DNA of 64,000 nt from positions 62,001 through 126,000 of the forward strand of contig JADNRY010000102.1 in the NCBI GenBank assembly GCA_015501585.1, written 5' to 3'. Position numbers and translations under genes: made by a program. Each line of letters starts with the position of its first letter. Position 1 is the first letter of the stretch. Below are positions 12,434-24,321 of the stretch, one piece after another. This DNA comes from Rhodocollybia butyracea (taxonomy: Eukaryota; Basidiomycota; Agaricomycetes; Agaricales; Omphalotaceae). The notes beneath the pieces are model-generated. The model ran no database searches and had not been told where the DNA came from. It saw only the letters and a program-made list of their open reading frames with translations.

Positions 12434-12714
12434 TGTAAGTTGAGGTCAAGAATAGAGGAACACATTATGTCAGCCAGCCCAGTCGTGCTAATACTATAAA
12501 ATACTATTGTACCGTGAACAAGTAATCTGTCCTGGGTCATGGTCATAAGTAATGAAGTTCATGGAGTCTTAAGATATTTCGCTCACTACACCCACCATAC
12601 ACAAATTGTTTTACCACCCTCGGCCACCTTATTCATCAAATATTCATCCATTTCAATGTTCAGGGGATACCTCTTTGGAGGGGATGTCATATCCTTAACG
12701 CCGTACCGGCGATC

Positions 12715-14183
12715 TGTAAGAGCCCTGACTCTTAACTTGAATGCCTCAGACCATGAGTAAGATCTTGTTCTATTAGAGAAATAGACCAAAACAAGTATGT
12801 GGTATGAGGATAAGAGTAGACTAATTATGTAATATCGGCGCTAATGGCAATGAACGTGCCATAGGCGTTACACATGCCCCCTAGATTGACCCCACAGGTC
12901 CATCTTGCCCAAAAAAAAACAAAAGAGAAAGATGGAAAAGGGAAAACATAACAAAGAGAAACATACAGTCATCTAATAGGTAACGTACAATGTAGTATGC
13001 TGGCAATTTCCATAAGTGCAGAAGAAGAGAAAGTGTCCTGTGAAAATCGCCGGATTCTCTGGATGCTGACACTAAGTCCAGATTGAGATGGTGGTGGCAC
13101 ATTGGAGACAGTAGATCTCCAGTGCCATGAATGGGAGCATTGATTGGGAGCACAAATATGGTGATGGGGAGTTTCAGTGGGTGAAGGTGATGGCATGAGT
13201 GTACCAGATTGGGATGGGCAACGACTTGAACGAAGCAAGAGTGAACCAAACGCACCATACACATTGTGTTTGACACATTTACGAAGGCCTGTTGGTGGAA
13301 CAGCAGTCACAGGGGCAACATAAGGCACAGGTGTACACTCGGTTGGAGTGTTTGAGAGATGAACACGAGCTGGCAGTGCACCAGCTGTGTGTTCAAGCCC
13401 CATGACATGTTCATCCATGAATACTTCAAGTTTCCAGCCTGCTTTCCGCAGTTCAGCCACCTCCCGTGCAAACTCTGAGGTTGGTTGGAGTCGAAATGAA
13501 GGGGAAGTGGGTTTGGAGGGTGAAACCAATGTCAGAGCATGTGGAGATGATTTTGATGTGTTTGATGTGTTTGAAGCGAGCATGGGAGTCAGTGATGAGG
13601 CAGTAGGAGCGGTCAAAGGTGATGGAGAATTCAGAGCAGGAGGTGGTGTTTGAGATTTGGACAGTTCCATCCCAAACTCTTCTCCCAGTCTCTTAATAGA
13701 CTCTATCATCTGAAAACAGACCTCTGCCTGGAAACCTTCTTCCTTCACTGCCCAGATCTTAATGTTGAATCCTGCACCACTGCCTCTGCCAAATCCCTAC
13801 CAGCCACTGAAAGACCATGTTGTTCCCAGAGCTGCTTAAAGTTGAATAGCAGCTGTTGAATTCCCTGGGAGGAGAAGTCCAGGATCCCAGAGATGTGTGA
13901 GAGAGGACCATGAGGGAACATGGAAAGGATTTGAGAGAGAAAAGAGTAAGCCAGAGTCATGGCTTGAGTTGTGCTGTTGTGTGGTCATATTGCTGTAATA
14001 GTCCTATTCAGGACAAGGTTGCTCAAAAAAGTGTAAGAGCCCTGACTCTTAATGCCTCAGACCAGGAGCAAGATCTCATTCTATTAGAGAAATAGACCAA
14101 AACGAGTATGTGGTACAAGAATATGAGTAGACTAATTATGTAGTATTGGCGCTAATGGCAATGAACGTGCCGTAGGCGTTACA
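12715..14183 (-). mobile_element. Miniature non-autonomous LTR element (TRIM-like)
   Basis: Two direct repeats of 158 bp (12715-12872) and 152 bp (14032-14183) begin TGTAAGAGCCCTGACTC and end GGCGTTACA, so both have TGTAA...TTACA ends. They enclose 1.16 kb. Flanks are CGATC (12710-12714) and CAATC (14184-14188), a 5-bp duplication with one mismatch. Read on the minus strand, the purine-rich tract AGGGGGCATG precedes the second LTR, which fits a polypurine tract. There is no protease, RT or integrase, so it would need proteins from another element. Confidence 0.8.
12969..13976 (-). pseudogene. Gag-like or unknown reading frame inside the TRIM-like element
   Basis: The minus-strand coding-like sequence starts near 13976 and covers almost the whole interior. 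The first part has MFPHGPLSHISGILDFSS and a helical stretch; after a frame change near 13745 comes a helix (KRLGEEFGMELSK), then a long Pro/Ser/Thr-rich segment and a C-terminal part ending at 12969. The layout, a helical N-terminus and a low-complexity linker, recalls a retrotransposon capsid protein, but I see no zinc knuckle and no diagnostic motif. Gag-like is an inference from position. Confidence 0.4.
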
Positions 14184-15329
14184 CAATCCCCGATTCCCCA
14201 GAGGACCTAAGTCTATAGTAAGATAGATACAATAGAGATAAGTAGACCATTTTCAAGACTCAATGAAGTAACAAGGATTACCACACAATTGTGCTACAAT
14301 TGCCATTCATATGAGTACCTGGCAATGTGCAAGTCTGGGGATATTGCTGGTACATGGAGCCAGGAGCAGTAGTCAAGTGTCACAGGTGAGATGCCCAGCA
14401 TGTGCTTGGCACCGTGGTTGTTCATACATGGCTTAGGGGTACCGTGGCTGTATTGTGGAAGGAAAGGGAATGACTGACATGGTACAGTCACGGCACGGGT
14501 ATACCCATATATTCCCGTCCGTAAAATACCGTCACGGTCGTAATACAGGTACAGTTTTACCAGTCAGATTAGGCTGTCTATTTTGTTTCCGTTAAGCCCA
14601 AGGATACTATCTATTTATGAAGGTTCTCTATCTGTGTATAATCTTACAGTGGTCTCACATTATAAGAGATCTACAATGCAAAATTAGGGCTTGGGAGATG
14701 AAGGAAGTGACCTTGAGGTGGTCCAAGTTTACAGGTCTAGCCCCTTGTGAGTCAAAGTATTAGTAGAAATAACTCACTTACCCAGAGTCCCAGAGATCCA
14801 ATATTCCATGACCGGAATTCTTTATTGACAATGGGACTCATTAAAGGACGGTCAAAGTGTCCTCTATCCGATGAGTCCCGTTGTTTCACGTCCTCTTTTA
14901 TCCTAAGTATTCCTTTATTCATTCTCGTGTTTTTCTATCCTCTCTTGGACTCAATTATTCAATCTCTCTCCCTTTGGACTTATTCTTTTCATATCTGTTG
15001 ATTTGGACACTTTGGACTATTAATTTAGCTTCAGACCCTAACCTAATTACTTACTCTGGTACTTGATTTCTATATATATAGTAGTACTTTATTGTTTTGT
15101 TGTAGTTGCCAATCTGACAATGATGTCATGTCAATCCGGAACTGATAGTCTTCCAATGTACAGTAGTTTACTGATCTACTTACCAAGCTACTTACTAATA
15201 CTTACAGATCCGGCAGACACCCCATAGGTCAGGCATGGCTTGAGCAATGTTCACGAGGCAGGAGATGTGATAGTGGTATCAAGGCCAAGTGGCCATGGAC
15301 TAGAACAACAGTTGTATTCTCTTATCCCT
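14184..15329. other. Non-coding region
   Basis: I see no supportable gene. Around 14440-14560 the sequence is rich in repeated TACCGT/CACGGT motifs in both orientations (for example GGTACAGTCACGGCACGGG), suggesting the end of another small inverted-repeat element whose limits I cannot define. Confidence 0.35.
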
Positions 15330-15960
15330 TTACACTGTATACTTACATTACAAATCACATTGTACATGAGAAATGTTATCACTTCCTCTTCATTCTTTAC
15401 CTCTCTTTTCTATCCTTTCTTTCCGCATCTCTGGACACAACCACACAACAACTTTAGCAAACCGGGAATGGCTATCAGTGATTTCGGCACATAAAAATCA
15501 TTGGTAGCCATTATTACAAATTCAACCAGCTTAGCTTGTCAATGTTTCATGCATCAACACACCTTACTAGCTCAAAATACATTTTTGCAGGACCCTCAAC
15601 ATGTCCTCTGTTGAGTCCACTCTTCAGTTTGGCCATGGGAGGGCTGTAACCATTTTAGCGTTTCAATTTATTCTCGGTATATTTTGTTCCTTAATTTTGA
15701 TTTCTTTTGATTCTTGCTTCACTTGATCACTTGCCAACATGTATCAATCCACCTTATCCACTCAAAATACATTTCTGGAGGTCCCCTATCATGTCCTCTT
15801 TCACTTTTGTATCTCAGTGTGAGCACAGATGGACTGTAGCAGTCAGATGGGTTCAGTTTTATTTGTTATACTCTGTATTCCGATTTTTTTGTCCCTGTTT
15901 GGTTTCTGTTTTCTGACGCCCTCATTCTCCTGTTGTCCTCCCTTCCTCTCAATGTACCTC
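15330..15960. repeat. Repeat copies B and C, inverted relative to copy A
   Basis: Bases 15330-15730 match the reverse complement of 10863-11200. A further partial copy follows directly at about 15730-15900 in the same orientation (CTCAAAATACATTT, then TCCTCT, then GGACTGTA). Copies B and C therefore form a head-to-tail pair facing copy A 4.5 kb away. Confidence 0.7.
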
Positions 15961-17635
15961 TCTCACCAGTACCATTTGCATGCTCTACAAACATGGCTTT
16001 TCAATAGTGCTGCCCCAGTGGATTCTAAATACCCCAACCAATATTATAGACTGCAGTAATGGCCTCTTAGATGTTGATGAAGTATTTGCCTGGTTGTCCA
16101 GTAATTGGCTTGGTTCGTACTGGGGTGTGAAAGGTGCTATAAAACAACCTATCAAATAAAATACTGTGCCTAACCAGACTATCAACTTGTTTAAAGGGAG
16201 TGAGGCTGGGTTGTCAAAGATTCCCCGCAGAATAGTATAAGATCAAATATAAGCTAGAACATGCTCCAGTGTCAAAACAATGAACTAGCGAAGTGGTGAC
16301 AAAATCTAAGATGTTTGTAGAACTGAACTAGCAAAGACTATTGTCAAGTGTGTGTGTGTATAACCGAACCAACAAAACAAAACCAATTACAATGAAGTCA
16401 AAACACTCCTAGCCAAACTCTGGCTCTAGCTAGCGAAGTAACAATGAGGTTTGAAACTGTAAGGACCTAGGCGGAATCCTTCAAGCGCGGTTTACGAACC
16501 TGGAAACCAAAGTGCGGATACGCTCCGTACTGCCGTTGTTCAGCCGAACTGGGAAAGTTGGTTTGAGATGTGAAAGGATGTGAGTGTAGAATGGTTCCGA
16601 AGTGCCTATGGGATGTAAGACTCGTGTCGGGATCGTCCAAGGGACTAATGTAAGGACGGCAAGTCTGTACAGGCGATAGAATGAACTCGGCAAGTAAGCC
16701 TAAGAGTAGATGAGTTTCTGACTCAAAGGGTAGGACCCACAAAGTGCAAGCAGCTTTGATAGCAATATGAGCAGAAGCGGAAGGTCAAGCGGTAGCTGAC
16801 CTGATGCAACGCAAACAGAGCAGAACCAAATAGATGATAGTAAACTGCAGAGGTTGTGAAAACGATGGAGTGAAGAAACAGAGTTGAAGAAACAGATAAA
16901 GTGGGAAACCGGAACACACAAGAGCACACGAGTCAAGGGGTTAAGCAATATTTCCAATTTACTGTACTTGACATGGTACGGAACTATATAAAGGGTACTC
17001 GAGGACTGGAGTAGCGATAGGTAATAATCTGAGAGTAGAAAAGACAAGAATAGCCAAAAGAAGTACAAGGGATGAAAGACAACAATGAACATAAGCGGAA
17101 GCGACGGGATGAGCATAAAGCATATGTATGATTGTAAGAATGATGGAGAATGGATCGATGGGATCATAGAAAGTGTACAGTGAAGGAAAAAGTAAAACGG
17201 AAGCAAAGTGGAAGTGTATCGGAACCGGAAATGCGGCGGAAGCGGGTTATGTAATGGTAAGCAGGAAACGTCGGCAGTCTGTATATGCCTAGGGCACGAC
17301 AGAAACACTCCTGGGCAAGCTCTGGCTCCAGCTAGCATAACACCATAATGTCCCTGACCAAACTCTGGGTCAAGCTACGAAACTGTAAGTGATACCAAAT
17401 CCCTAGGAACTTGCACCACAATTTTAGTGGCTTGCTAAACTTCGATTAAAAAGCTAGCTAAGGAACCCTCACTCTGGAGCCAAATAATTCCTTACTAGAT
17501 ATCATCCCCGCTAAGGAAATACCTAGATTCACACTTAAGACCGATTAAATCTCAAATGGGCACAAAAGCTGTTATGAAGTATATTACACTCAACTTCCAA
17601 CTATGTTAGAGTGACAGCTACGCAACCCCGCAAGC
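15961..17635. other. Repeat-derived region, possibly LTR sequence
   Basis: No gene is supported. A long hydrophobic minus-strand frame (17338-16700) is Leu/Ser/Phe-rich and pyrimidine-driven, typical of LTR sequence read by chance. A short unit with AACTCTGGCTC or AAGCTCTGGCTC followed by AGCTAGC occurs at about 16404-16440 and 17306-17332, roughly 0.9 kb apart, with GAAACTGTAAG beside each. This suggests LTR ends or a solo LTR, but I could not find matching target duplications. Confidence 0.35.
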
Positions 17636-18314
17636 CACTGCCAGTACATCAGTATATTACCTCTGAAAAAGGGATAGAAGTATAATAGATTTTTCCCTTG
17701 AATTTTAACAAATTTTTCCAGTGAAAAAGAATGAATATTGCCCTGGAAATAGGCATGGGAAAATAAGTACTTTTTCGGCGGCTATTTTGCCGGAAATAGG
17801 GCGCTAAATATGCCATCAATTTCGTCTGATTTATTAGTAATTTTTTGATATATTTTTCCTTTGTAATCTCTTTGATATTTCCTTGGAAATATGAGTGGCA
17901 ATAGAAAATATATTTCAATTGTAATATGTTAACTATTTCAGCCGCAAAAAGCAACGGGCATTGAATGCCCATTGAATGGGCCAAAGAGCCCTTTGTCCGG
18001 TCTGCCGCTCAATGCCTGTTCCTTTTCGCAGCCGAAATAGTTAACATATTTCCATTGAAATAGATTTTCTTTGTCTAAAGAAATATGAAAGAAATTGATG
18101 CCGAAAAATTACTAATAAATCAGATGAATTGATGGCATATTTAGCGCCCTATTTCCGGCGAAATAGCCGCCGAAAAAGTACTTATTTTCCCATGCCTATT
18201 TCTGGGGCAATATTCATTCTTTTTCACTGGAAAATTTTGTTAAAATACAGGGGAAAAATATATTATACTTCTATCCTTTTTTTTCGGAGATAATATACTG
18301 ATGTACTGGCAGTG
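17636..18314. mobile_element. CACTA-like foldback MITE, copy 1
   Basis: The 679-bp element starts CACTGCCAGTACATCAGTAT and ends in the inverted TACTGGCAGTG. The 3 bp AGC flanks both ends (17633-17635 and 18315-18317). A CACTG terminus with a 3-bp duplication fits the CACTA/EnSpm superfamily. Nearly the whole left arm is complementary to the right arm, with GGCATGGGAAAATAAGTAC on one side and its reverse complement on the other. It has no coding capacity. Confidence 0.88.
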
Positions 18315-19731
18315 AGCCCTCACCGGTCTACTCTGAACGCTAGTGTAAAATATAATATAATAAACTTCAACAATGAATACAAGTAACCGAACCAGCCTGA
18401 TGAAGATCACTAAGGACTTCAAGAACGGGGTTGCCCAGGCCTATTATATGGGAACAGGTAAACTTCAGCAGTGAAGAGACTCTTAACTTTGTCACAACAG
18501 GTGGTTATGAGAGGTGGCAAGATAACTTGTTTTATTGGATAAATACATTGGGCTTATATACTGGATTTATTCTAGTTTTATACGAAAAGAGATGAAACAG
18601 AGACGGAAGAAATAGAAAAACAAGGAAAGTGGGGAAATTTAGCTAGGAAAGGAAACTCCCGCCTGGATTTAATATGACAACCTTGAGAAATCTGCCAAAA
18701 TGTGTATATGGTCCAGACTTGGCTATGAAAATAAAAATGGTTAAGATATTCTGGTCCTAGAAATCTGGTTCCACATCAGACCATCCGCTCCACCGGAGGT
18801 ACTATGTTTCATGCCCCAAGGGCTGTTCACCTAGGCTCTCTGATGTAGTTTGGACACTTCGAGTTTCCCCCTTCCAGTCCCGTATCATAATAACATGTTC
18901 AGGCGTTGAGCCTTTTCGCTAGCTGTACAAAGATACCCAGAATGCCCAGGACATATACATTGGTACAAGTCACAAAGTGCACGCAAGTGCCTTCCACATG
19001 CTTGGCAGTAAGTGCCCTACTACCCAGTTCCTTGAATTAACGTATTAGGGTTTCACTAGTCAATAGTTGGCCAATATCATATATCAAATACGCTTCAACG
19101 AGATCTCTGCCGCGGGTCCCTCTTTTGTTCCGACCAGCCAAATCATTACAACTGAGATCCACTGGTCCGTAAGGCAATCCTAGATCTGTTCCTCCAGCAT
19201 TTGTCTTTCCTCTAGCCAAGTACAAGGCTTGCTCCCTCTAAGTCCTTCCCTTAGTAACACGTCTGCTAGCACTCATCCCACTTCGAGACATCCTTATATG
19301 CAGTCGTAAGCAATTGGGTGGGTAGAAACTAGACTGACAATCTAGTGCTAATGTCTCTGGGCACCTTGAGTATACTTCGCTAGCTTAGTATCAGGCTGTG
19401 CTTGTGGGCACATCATCATGGCTAACTGAGTCTTACCGTTGAGATACTAAGCATTGGCTACAGCTATCATGTTTGGGCTCCGTATAACTCTCTCTTATTG
19501 TACATGTAGACCGCATACTGTGTCAAAATATACAGCTACAAGCCTAGGCACAAAATCTGTGTATTACTGGCCACTCTGCTTGTCTCATATATGCTTCCAT
19601 TTGCCTATATATACTTGTACTATTACTCATTATCTGATCTTCTTTTCCCCTCTGTTTTCATTGCACTCTCAAGATCCCCTCTCCATAGAAGTTTCCCTGC
19701 TGCTTGTTTCTCAACATTAATCCTATTTTCA
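18315..19731. other. Region without a recognisable gene
   Basis: I see nothing firm. A minus-strand frame at 19037-19225 (starting MYLARGKTNAGG, 62 residues) is polar and unlike low-complexity noise, so it may be a remnant of some protein, but I do not recognise it. Confidence 0.3.
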
Positions 19732-19732
19732 C

Positions 19733-20055
19733 AAAAAAAAAAAAAAAAAAAAAAAAGATAAAAATTACCTTTAGTTTCCTGAGCCTGACATCAATGAAGT
19801 TGGTTTCTTTCAAAATGATTGTCTTGAAAAACTGTTCCAAATGTTTGGACACTCTGAATGATTGTTTGCCCAAGGCAATCCTAATGATTGTCCTCAATAG
19901 CAGGCAGTTTAAATGATTGTCTTAATTTGGGCACTCTAAATGATTACTTGCTCCAGACAATCATTTTGATTGTCCTCAATAGTAGGCAATCCAAATGATT
20001 GTCTTAAATTGTGGGCATTCTAAATGATTGTTTCAGACAATCAAATTAATTGTTT
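19733..20055. repeat. A24 tract followed by degenerate tandem repeat with AATGATTGTC core
   Basis: A run of 24 A residues (19733-19756) is followed from about 19849 by two and a half copies of a unit of about 84 bp. Each unit holds AATGATTG or AATGATTGTC several times together with CAATAG(C/T)AGGCA. The A tract alone could mark a retroposed 3' end, but no retrogene lies to its left. Confidence 0.6.
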
Positions 20056-20134
20056 TTCCTTCCCATAGTGGTTCTGCATATCTTGTTTTTCTGGTTGCCT
20101 ATGTTGCCAATGCAGTACCTCTAAATATCATGGT

Positions 20135-20456
20135 ATGTATAGTACTCCAGAACTCTTATCCTGCTCTGCCACCTATGAGGTAACAATCATTAGCCCGGAG
20201 TCAATTGAGATACCGGGTGGCAAACCAGACGAGTTCCAGGTAAATATTAAGTCAGCTGTGGAAGAAACCATGAAGGAGGGGCAGTGGGTGGGCAATGTTA
20301 AAATGAAAGATACATTGCACAAACAGGCAAAGGGTCAAAAAAGCCATGTTTGAAGTTAAGGGTCCTTCCTCTTCAAAGCGCAAGGGTTCTTTCACTGCAA
20401 AGGCCAATGGTGCACTTGATGCTACCAAGGCTTTTGGAATGGAGCATCAGGCTTGA
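20135..20456 (+). pseudogene. Unrecognised protein remnant
   Basis: A plus-strand frame (20135-20353) with balanced composition (IISPESIEIPGGKPDEF) is followed after a frame change by FEVKGPSSSKRKGSF and a stop near 20456. Composition and length suggest a fragment of a real charged protein rather than chance. I do not recognise the family. It has CACTA-like MITE sequence on its right. Confidence 0.3.
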
Positions 20457-20841
20457 TAGCCCAAGTAGAACACCATGTATAGTTTCTGTCTCTTTTTGAG
20501 CATATTACATAGAAGGTTGATTGAAAGTTCAGTGCATTTCAGTTGTGGTTTTGATCATACAGATACTTACAAGAGAGAGTGAGGGTATTGAAGATTACAC
20601 CTGTACACTGCAGCTCAACTATGACACCAGAGTAACTTATAATGGGGGGTAATGCCCTGATATAGCGGTTGGGGGGGGGGAAGGGAAGAGGAGGTATTTG
20701 GATGTTGGCTTACGGTAACATTTCTCCCTCCCTCCCCCTTGTTTCTTGTCCCTCTCAAGGCAGTAGTAAACAGGTCTTTATAATCAGCTTATCACCACTT
20801 GTCAGGAAATTGGGTCAGCAGGTTGAAGGCTTACATGCTTT

Positions 20842-21477
20842 CACTGCCAGTACATCAGTATATTACCTCCAAAAAAGGGATAGAAGTACAATATATTTTT
20901 CCCCTGAATTTTAACAAATTTTTCCAATGAAAAAGAGTGAATATTGCCCTGGAAATAGGCATGGGAAAATAAGTACTTTTTCGGCGGCTATTTCAACCGA
21001 AATAGGGCGCTAAATATGAAATCAATTTCCTCTGATTTATTAGTGATTTTCCGGGATCAATTTCTTTCATATTTCTTTAGACAAAGAAAATTGATTTCAA
21101 TGGAAATATGTTAACTATTTTGGCTGCAAAAAGAAACAGGCATTGAGAGGCGGGCCGCCCGGGCCGGACTAAGGACTCTTTGGCCCATTCAACGGGCATT
21201 CAATGCCTGTTGCTTTTCGCAGCTGAAACAGTTAACATATTACAATTGAAATAAGGAAAAATATACCGAAAAATTACTAATAAATCAGGCGAAATTGATG
21301 GCATATTTAGCGCCCCATTTCCGGCGAAATAGCCGCCGAAAAAGTACTTATTTTCCCATGCCTATTTCTGGGGCAATATTCACTCTTTTTCATTGGAAAA
21401 ATTTGCTAAAATTCAGGGAAAAATATGTTATACTTCTATCCCTTTTTCGGAGGTAATATACTGAGGTACTGGCAGTG
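20842..21477. mobile_element. CACTA-like foldback MITE, copy 2
   Basis: The 636-bp element begins CACTGCCAGTACATCAGTAT and ends GGTACTGGCAGTG. TTT flanks both ends (20839-20841 and 21478-21480). The arms share long stretches with copy 1, including the centre with CAACGGGCATTC-type sequence. Copies 1 and 2 have different 3-bp flanks, which confirms the termini and independent insertion. Confidence 0.9.
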
Positions 21478-21639
21478 TTTTCTAATGAAATGGATCCTCT
21501 GCAAAGCGGTTTCACAGCCAGGCACATCAGGTTTGGATAACAAGAAGGCTAAGGCTTGTAAGCTGTGAGGAAGAAATTGTAGTTCCTTTACTTTATTGTG
21601 TAATACCATTGTGTAACTCTTGTTTTAACTCACTCATCA

Positions 21640-23927
21640 TCGAGGCAACTGCTCTTTCTTTGAACCAAATACTAAATACATATATAATAACTATAGCTAT
21701 GTGCAGTTGTATGCACATCTTCCATCTTGTATCTTCTCCCCCGAATCACTTGAATTTATACACTGTAAAGAATGCTTGTAAAAGAATTGATTGGAAGAAT
21801 CATGAAAAAACTCACCACAAGCACCGCTGCTTGGTTTCGTAGCAAAGATCACCTCGTTCAAGGCTTCTTCCTTCAGATCTTTATAAGGTCCATACCTTTC
21901 GCTGACTTTCTCGATAAAGTTGTTGATGTCAGACTCGAGGACAAGAGAAACATTGCATGCTCCCCATCCAGCACCTGAAACTCAATCAAAGTACATAAGT
22001 TTCAATTCTGAATTATAAAAATGAGGGCGAAACCTGTACCCGTTAGTCGACTTCCAAGAGCCCCGGCATCCCGCAAGATTTTGGTCAATTCATTCAGTTC
22101 ATTGCATGGTAGAGTAGATCACAACTGATCTGGGATTCATTCATCAGCCATCCGAGGTTTTGGCAACATCAATTGGTGATGGTGGTTTGGTGGATGGATT
22201 GGAAGCTTGTGAAGCTGCGGAGAGACAAGTTTGGCAGAATTGAAGGACTCGGGAAGCTTTGGAGAAGACATGTTTAGCACGTTTGTAGAGCTGGAAGTGG
22301 GTAGCTTTGACTGTTGGAGAGATTAGATGTTTTCAGTTGAACTGTAGATGGTAGATTGATCTTACCTTCCACCCAGGATAAATACACCTGATTGAATTCT
22401 TCTGTACTCAGCTGCTCATCTCAATCACATCAGGAAAAGCTGTTTTTGCCTAGGTGACCCCAGAGAGGCCTAAAGCAAACTAGGTGACCTATGAATCCTG
22501 TGGCATCCTAGGAATTTGGGCTTGTCCCTTGCCAGTCAAGGCTCTTGAGGATTCCCTAGGGTATCCTAGGCAAGCCTAGGTCTGCCCAGGTTTGCCCAGG
22601 TGTTCCCAAAGTTGTCCTGGAGTTTCCCTGGGGCTTCCTAGGATACCCTAGGATACCCTGGGGAATCCTCAAGAGCCTTGACTGGCAAGGGACAAGCCCA
22701 AATTCCTAGGATGCCATAGGATTCATAGGTCACCTAGTTTGCTTTAGGCCACTCTGGGGTCACCTAGGCAAAAACGGCTTTTCCTGATGCATCTCCTCCA
22801 TTGTTACTCCCAGCTGTCTGTCCTCAGTGGCATTATGAGGCTTCAATCTTTCTGCTTCGCGTTCCATCCTGTGCAATGTTTCTGAGAGCCATTCAACAGG
22901 CATTTCACCTACTTCCTCAACCTCTCCCGCCAATTGTCCAACAACCTCTCTAAGCATCACTTTTTTGTCTTTTTCTACCTTGATGCCCAGAGGTTGTGCG
23001 AGAATCCTAGCCACAGCAAGTGTTTTGACAGCTCAGAGATTGTAGTTTCGCTTCACAATAACAGCCTTGTCAGAGACCATGAGAGAATCTGCAATAATGA
23101 ATACTGCGCCCGGTGGAAGAGGAACTACAGAGGCGGAAAGCTCTGGGAAGAAGGAGATATAGAGTGCGGAAGAGGGTATGAAGATGACTGATGTGGCTAG
23201 GTCCTGGACATGGACTGTGCATACAATAATGTTGATACATGGGATAAGACAAGAAAATTAGAATTTATTTGCCAGAGTTTATACCAACACGCTTCTCATT
23301 GCAGAGAGCCATTTGGACAAGTTGACCTTTGGAGATTTGAGGGCCGGCACCTGTAAAGTTTGGTTCAAGCTAAGGACAGATGTGTAAGATAAAAAGTACA
23401 AATAAAAGCGAGAGGAGAGACAAACAACCTTTCCATTGATAGCAAGGAGCGGGAGAGTGCTGCCTACCACCATTGCGGCACTAGATGACAGACCAGATCT
23501 ATGGGCGCTCGGCATCTCGGTGGTGGGGCAAAGACCTGACAAATATGCATGGTATGCATGTTTTCAGCGACGACACTTCCATGCATATTCTAGATGGTGT
23601 GGTCTTGGACTAATCACGATTAACATATCATGTTCAAGAAACGCAGCTGGTAGGACACTGAGAAGACAGTAATCAATGTGTTCACCTGAAACGTCAGAGT
23701 TATTGTGCTTTGTTATTTGAAATGTGTTGTTTCAAGATCATTACCGTATAATTGGGCTACGAAAATAAGTTTAACACAGACATGAAACAACAGCGAGGGA
23801 TAAAGATCTTACTTGAGTTTGCCAGGAGCTTTTGCAATGTATGCTGCTTTCCAGACAAATATGCGCTGGAATTCTTCTGCAACCATGTTCCACTTTTCAG
23901 CGTGGTTGAGACTGGTTCCGAGGTTTC
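21640..23927 (-). pseudogene. Galactokinase pseudogene (main part)
   Basis: This is a second copy of the galactokinase gene at 50344-52374, on the same strand, keeping introns and 3' flank (homology runs from about 21640). Recognisable exons include SLNHAEKWN, QRMEREAERLKPHNATED-like sequence and the last exon region. It is broken by stops, small indels, a 362-bp foldback element (22428-22789) and a 23-kb transposon. That transposon moved the first part of exon 1 to 47001-47060, where the start codon has become TTG. Substitutions relative to the intact gene are dominated by CpG to TpG/CpA. Confidence 0.93.
22428..22789. mobile_element. Palindromic CCTAGG-rich foldback MITE
   Basis: A 362-bp insertion in the galactokinase pseudogene begins CATCAGGAAAAGC and ends in the exact inverse GCTTTTCCTGATG. 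CA on each side is a probable 2-bp duplication, judged against the intact gene. Almost the entire left half pairs with the right half. The tip is packed with CCTAGG, CCTAGGC and GCCCAGG motifs. The superfamily is uncertain. Confidence 0.82.
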
Positions 23928-24145
23928 CCACCTGTAAAGCCCCAGTAATGACTTGTTTACAAGCCAATGTACGGTTTTGGAATCCGCTTGTAGATAAGTG
24001 GCTTAGATTAATATTACCTATATGCCTAAATACCAAAGATCTTAAGGCCTTTTAGGCCTGAAATAGCTCTCAGTTGCTCTTGGGCCCTCGGGATTGATAA
24101 GATCACATGATACCGTCGGACATCGTGCCTGACAGTGCTTGGGAG
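23928..24145 (+). repeat. Left terminal inverted repeat of the KDZ transposon
   Basis: The first about 115 bp match the reverse complement of the right end at roughly 95% identity by eye. Similarity continues with gaps through ATAAGATCACATGATA and GTCGGAC to CTTGGGAG at 24145. Confidence 0.92.
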
Positions 24146-24321
24146 ATTATTGTCAAAATAAACTGGCTAACTATAGTGACATAGATTGCTGATATACAGA
24201 ATTTTACAGTGTAACAAGTGCTCAAAAATATCAATTAAATGTAATATTATAAACTGTAGTATACGGGTCAAAATGCGGCCAAGACAACAAGAAGAAAGTC
24301 CAAAAACTTGAACAGCCAGAC

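Noticed and set aside
16700..17338. A 212-residue hydrophobic membrane protein on the minus strand
   Set aside because: Composition is driven by pyrimidine-rich sequence, no domain or splice structure is visible, and repeated units at both sides suggest LTR-type DNA.
21640..23927. Processed retrocopy of galactokinase
   Set aside because: Intron and 3' flank homology with the intact gene is retained, so it is a DNA duplication.
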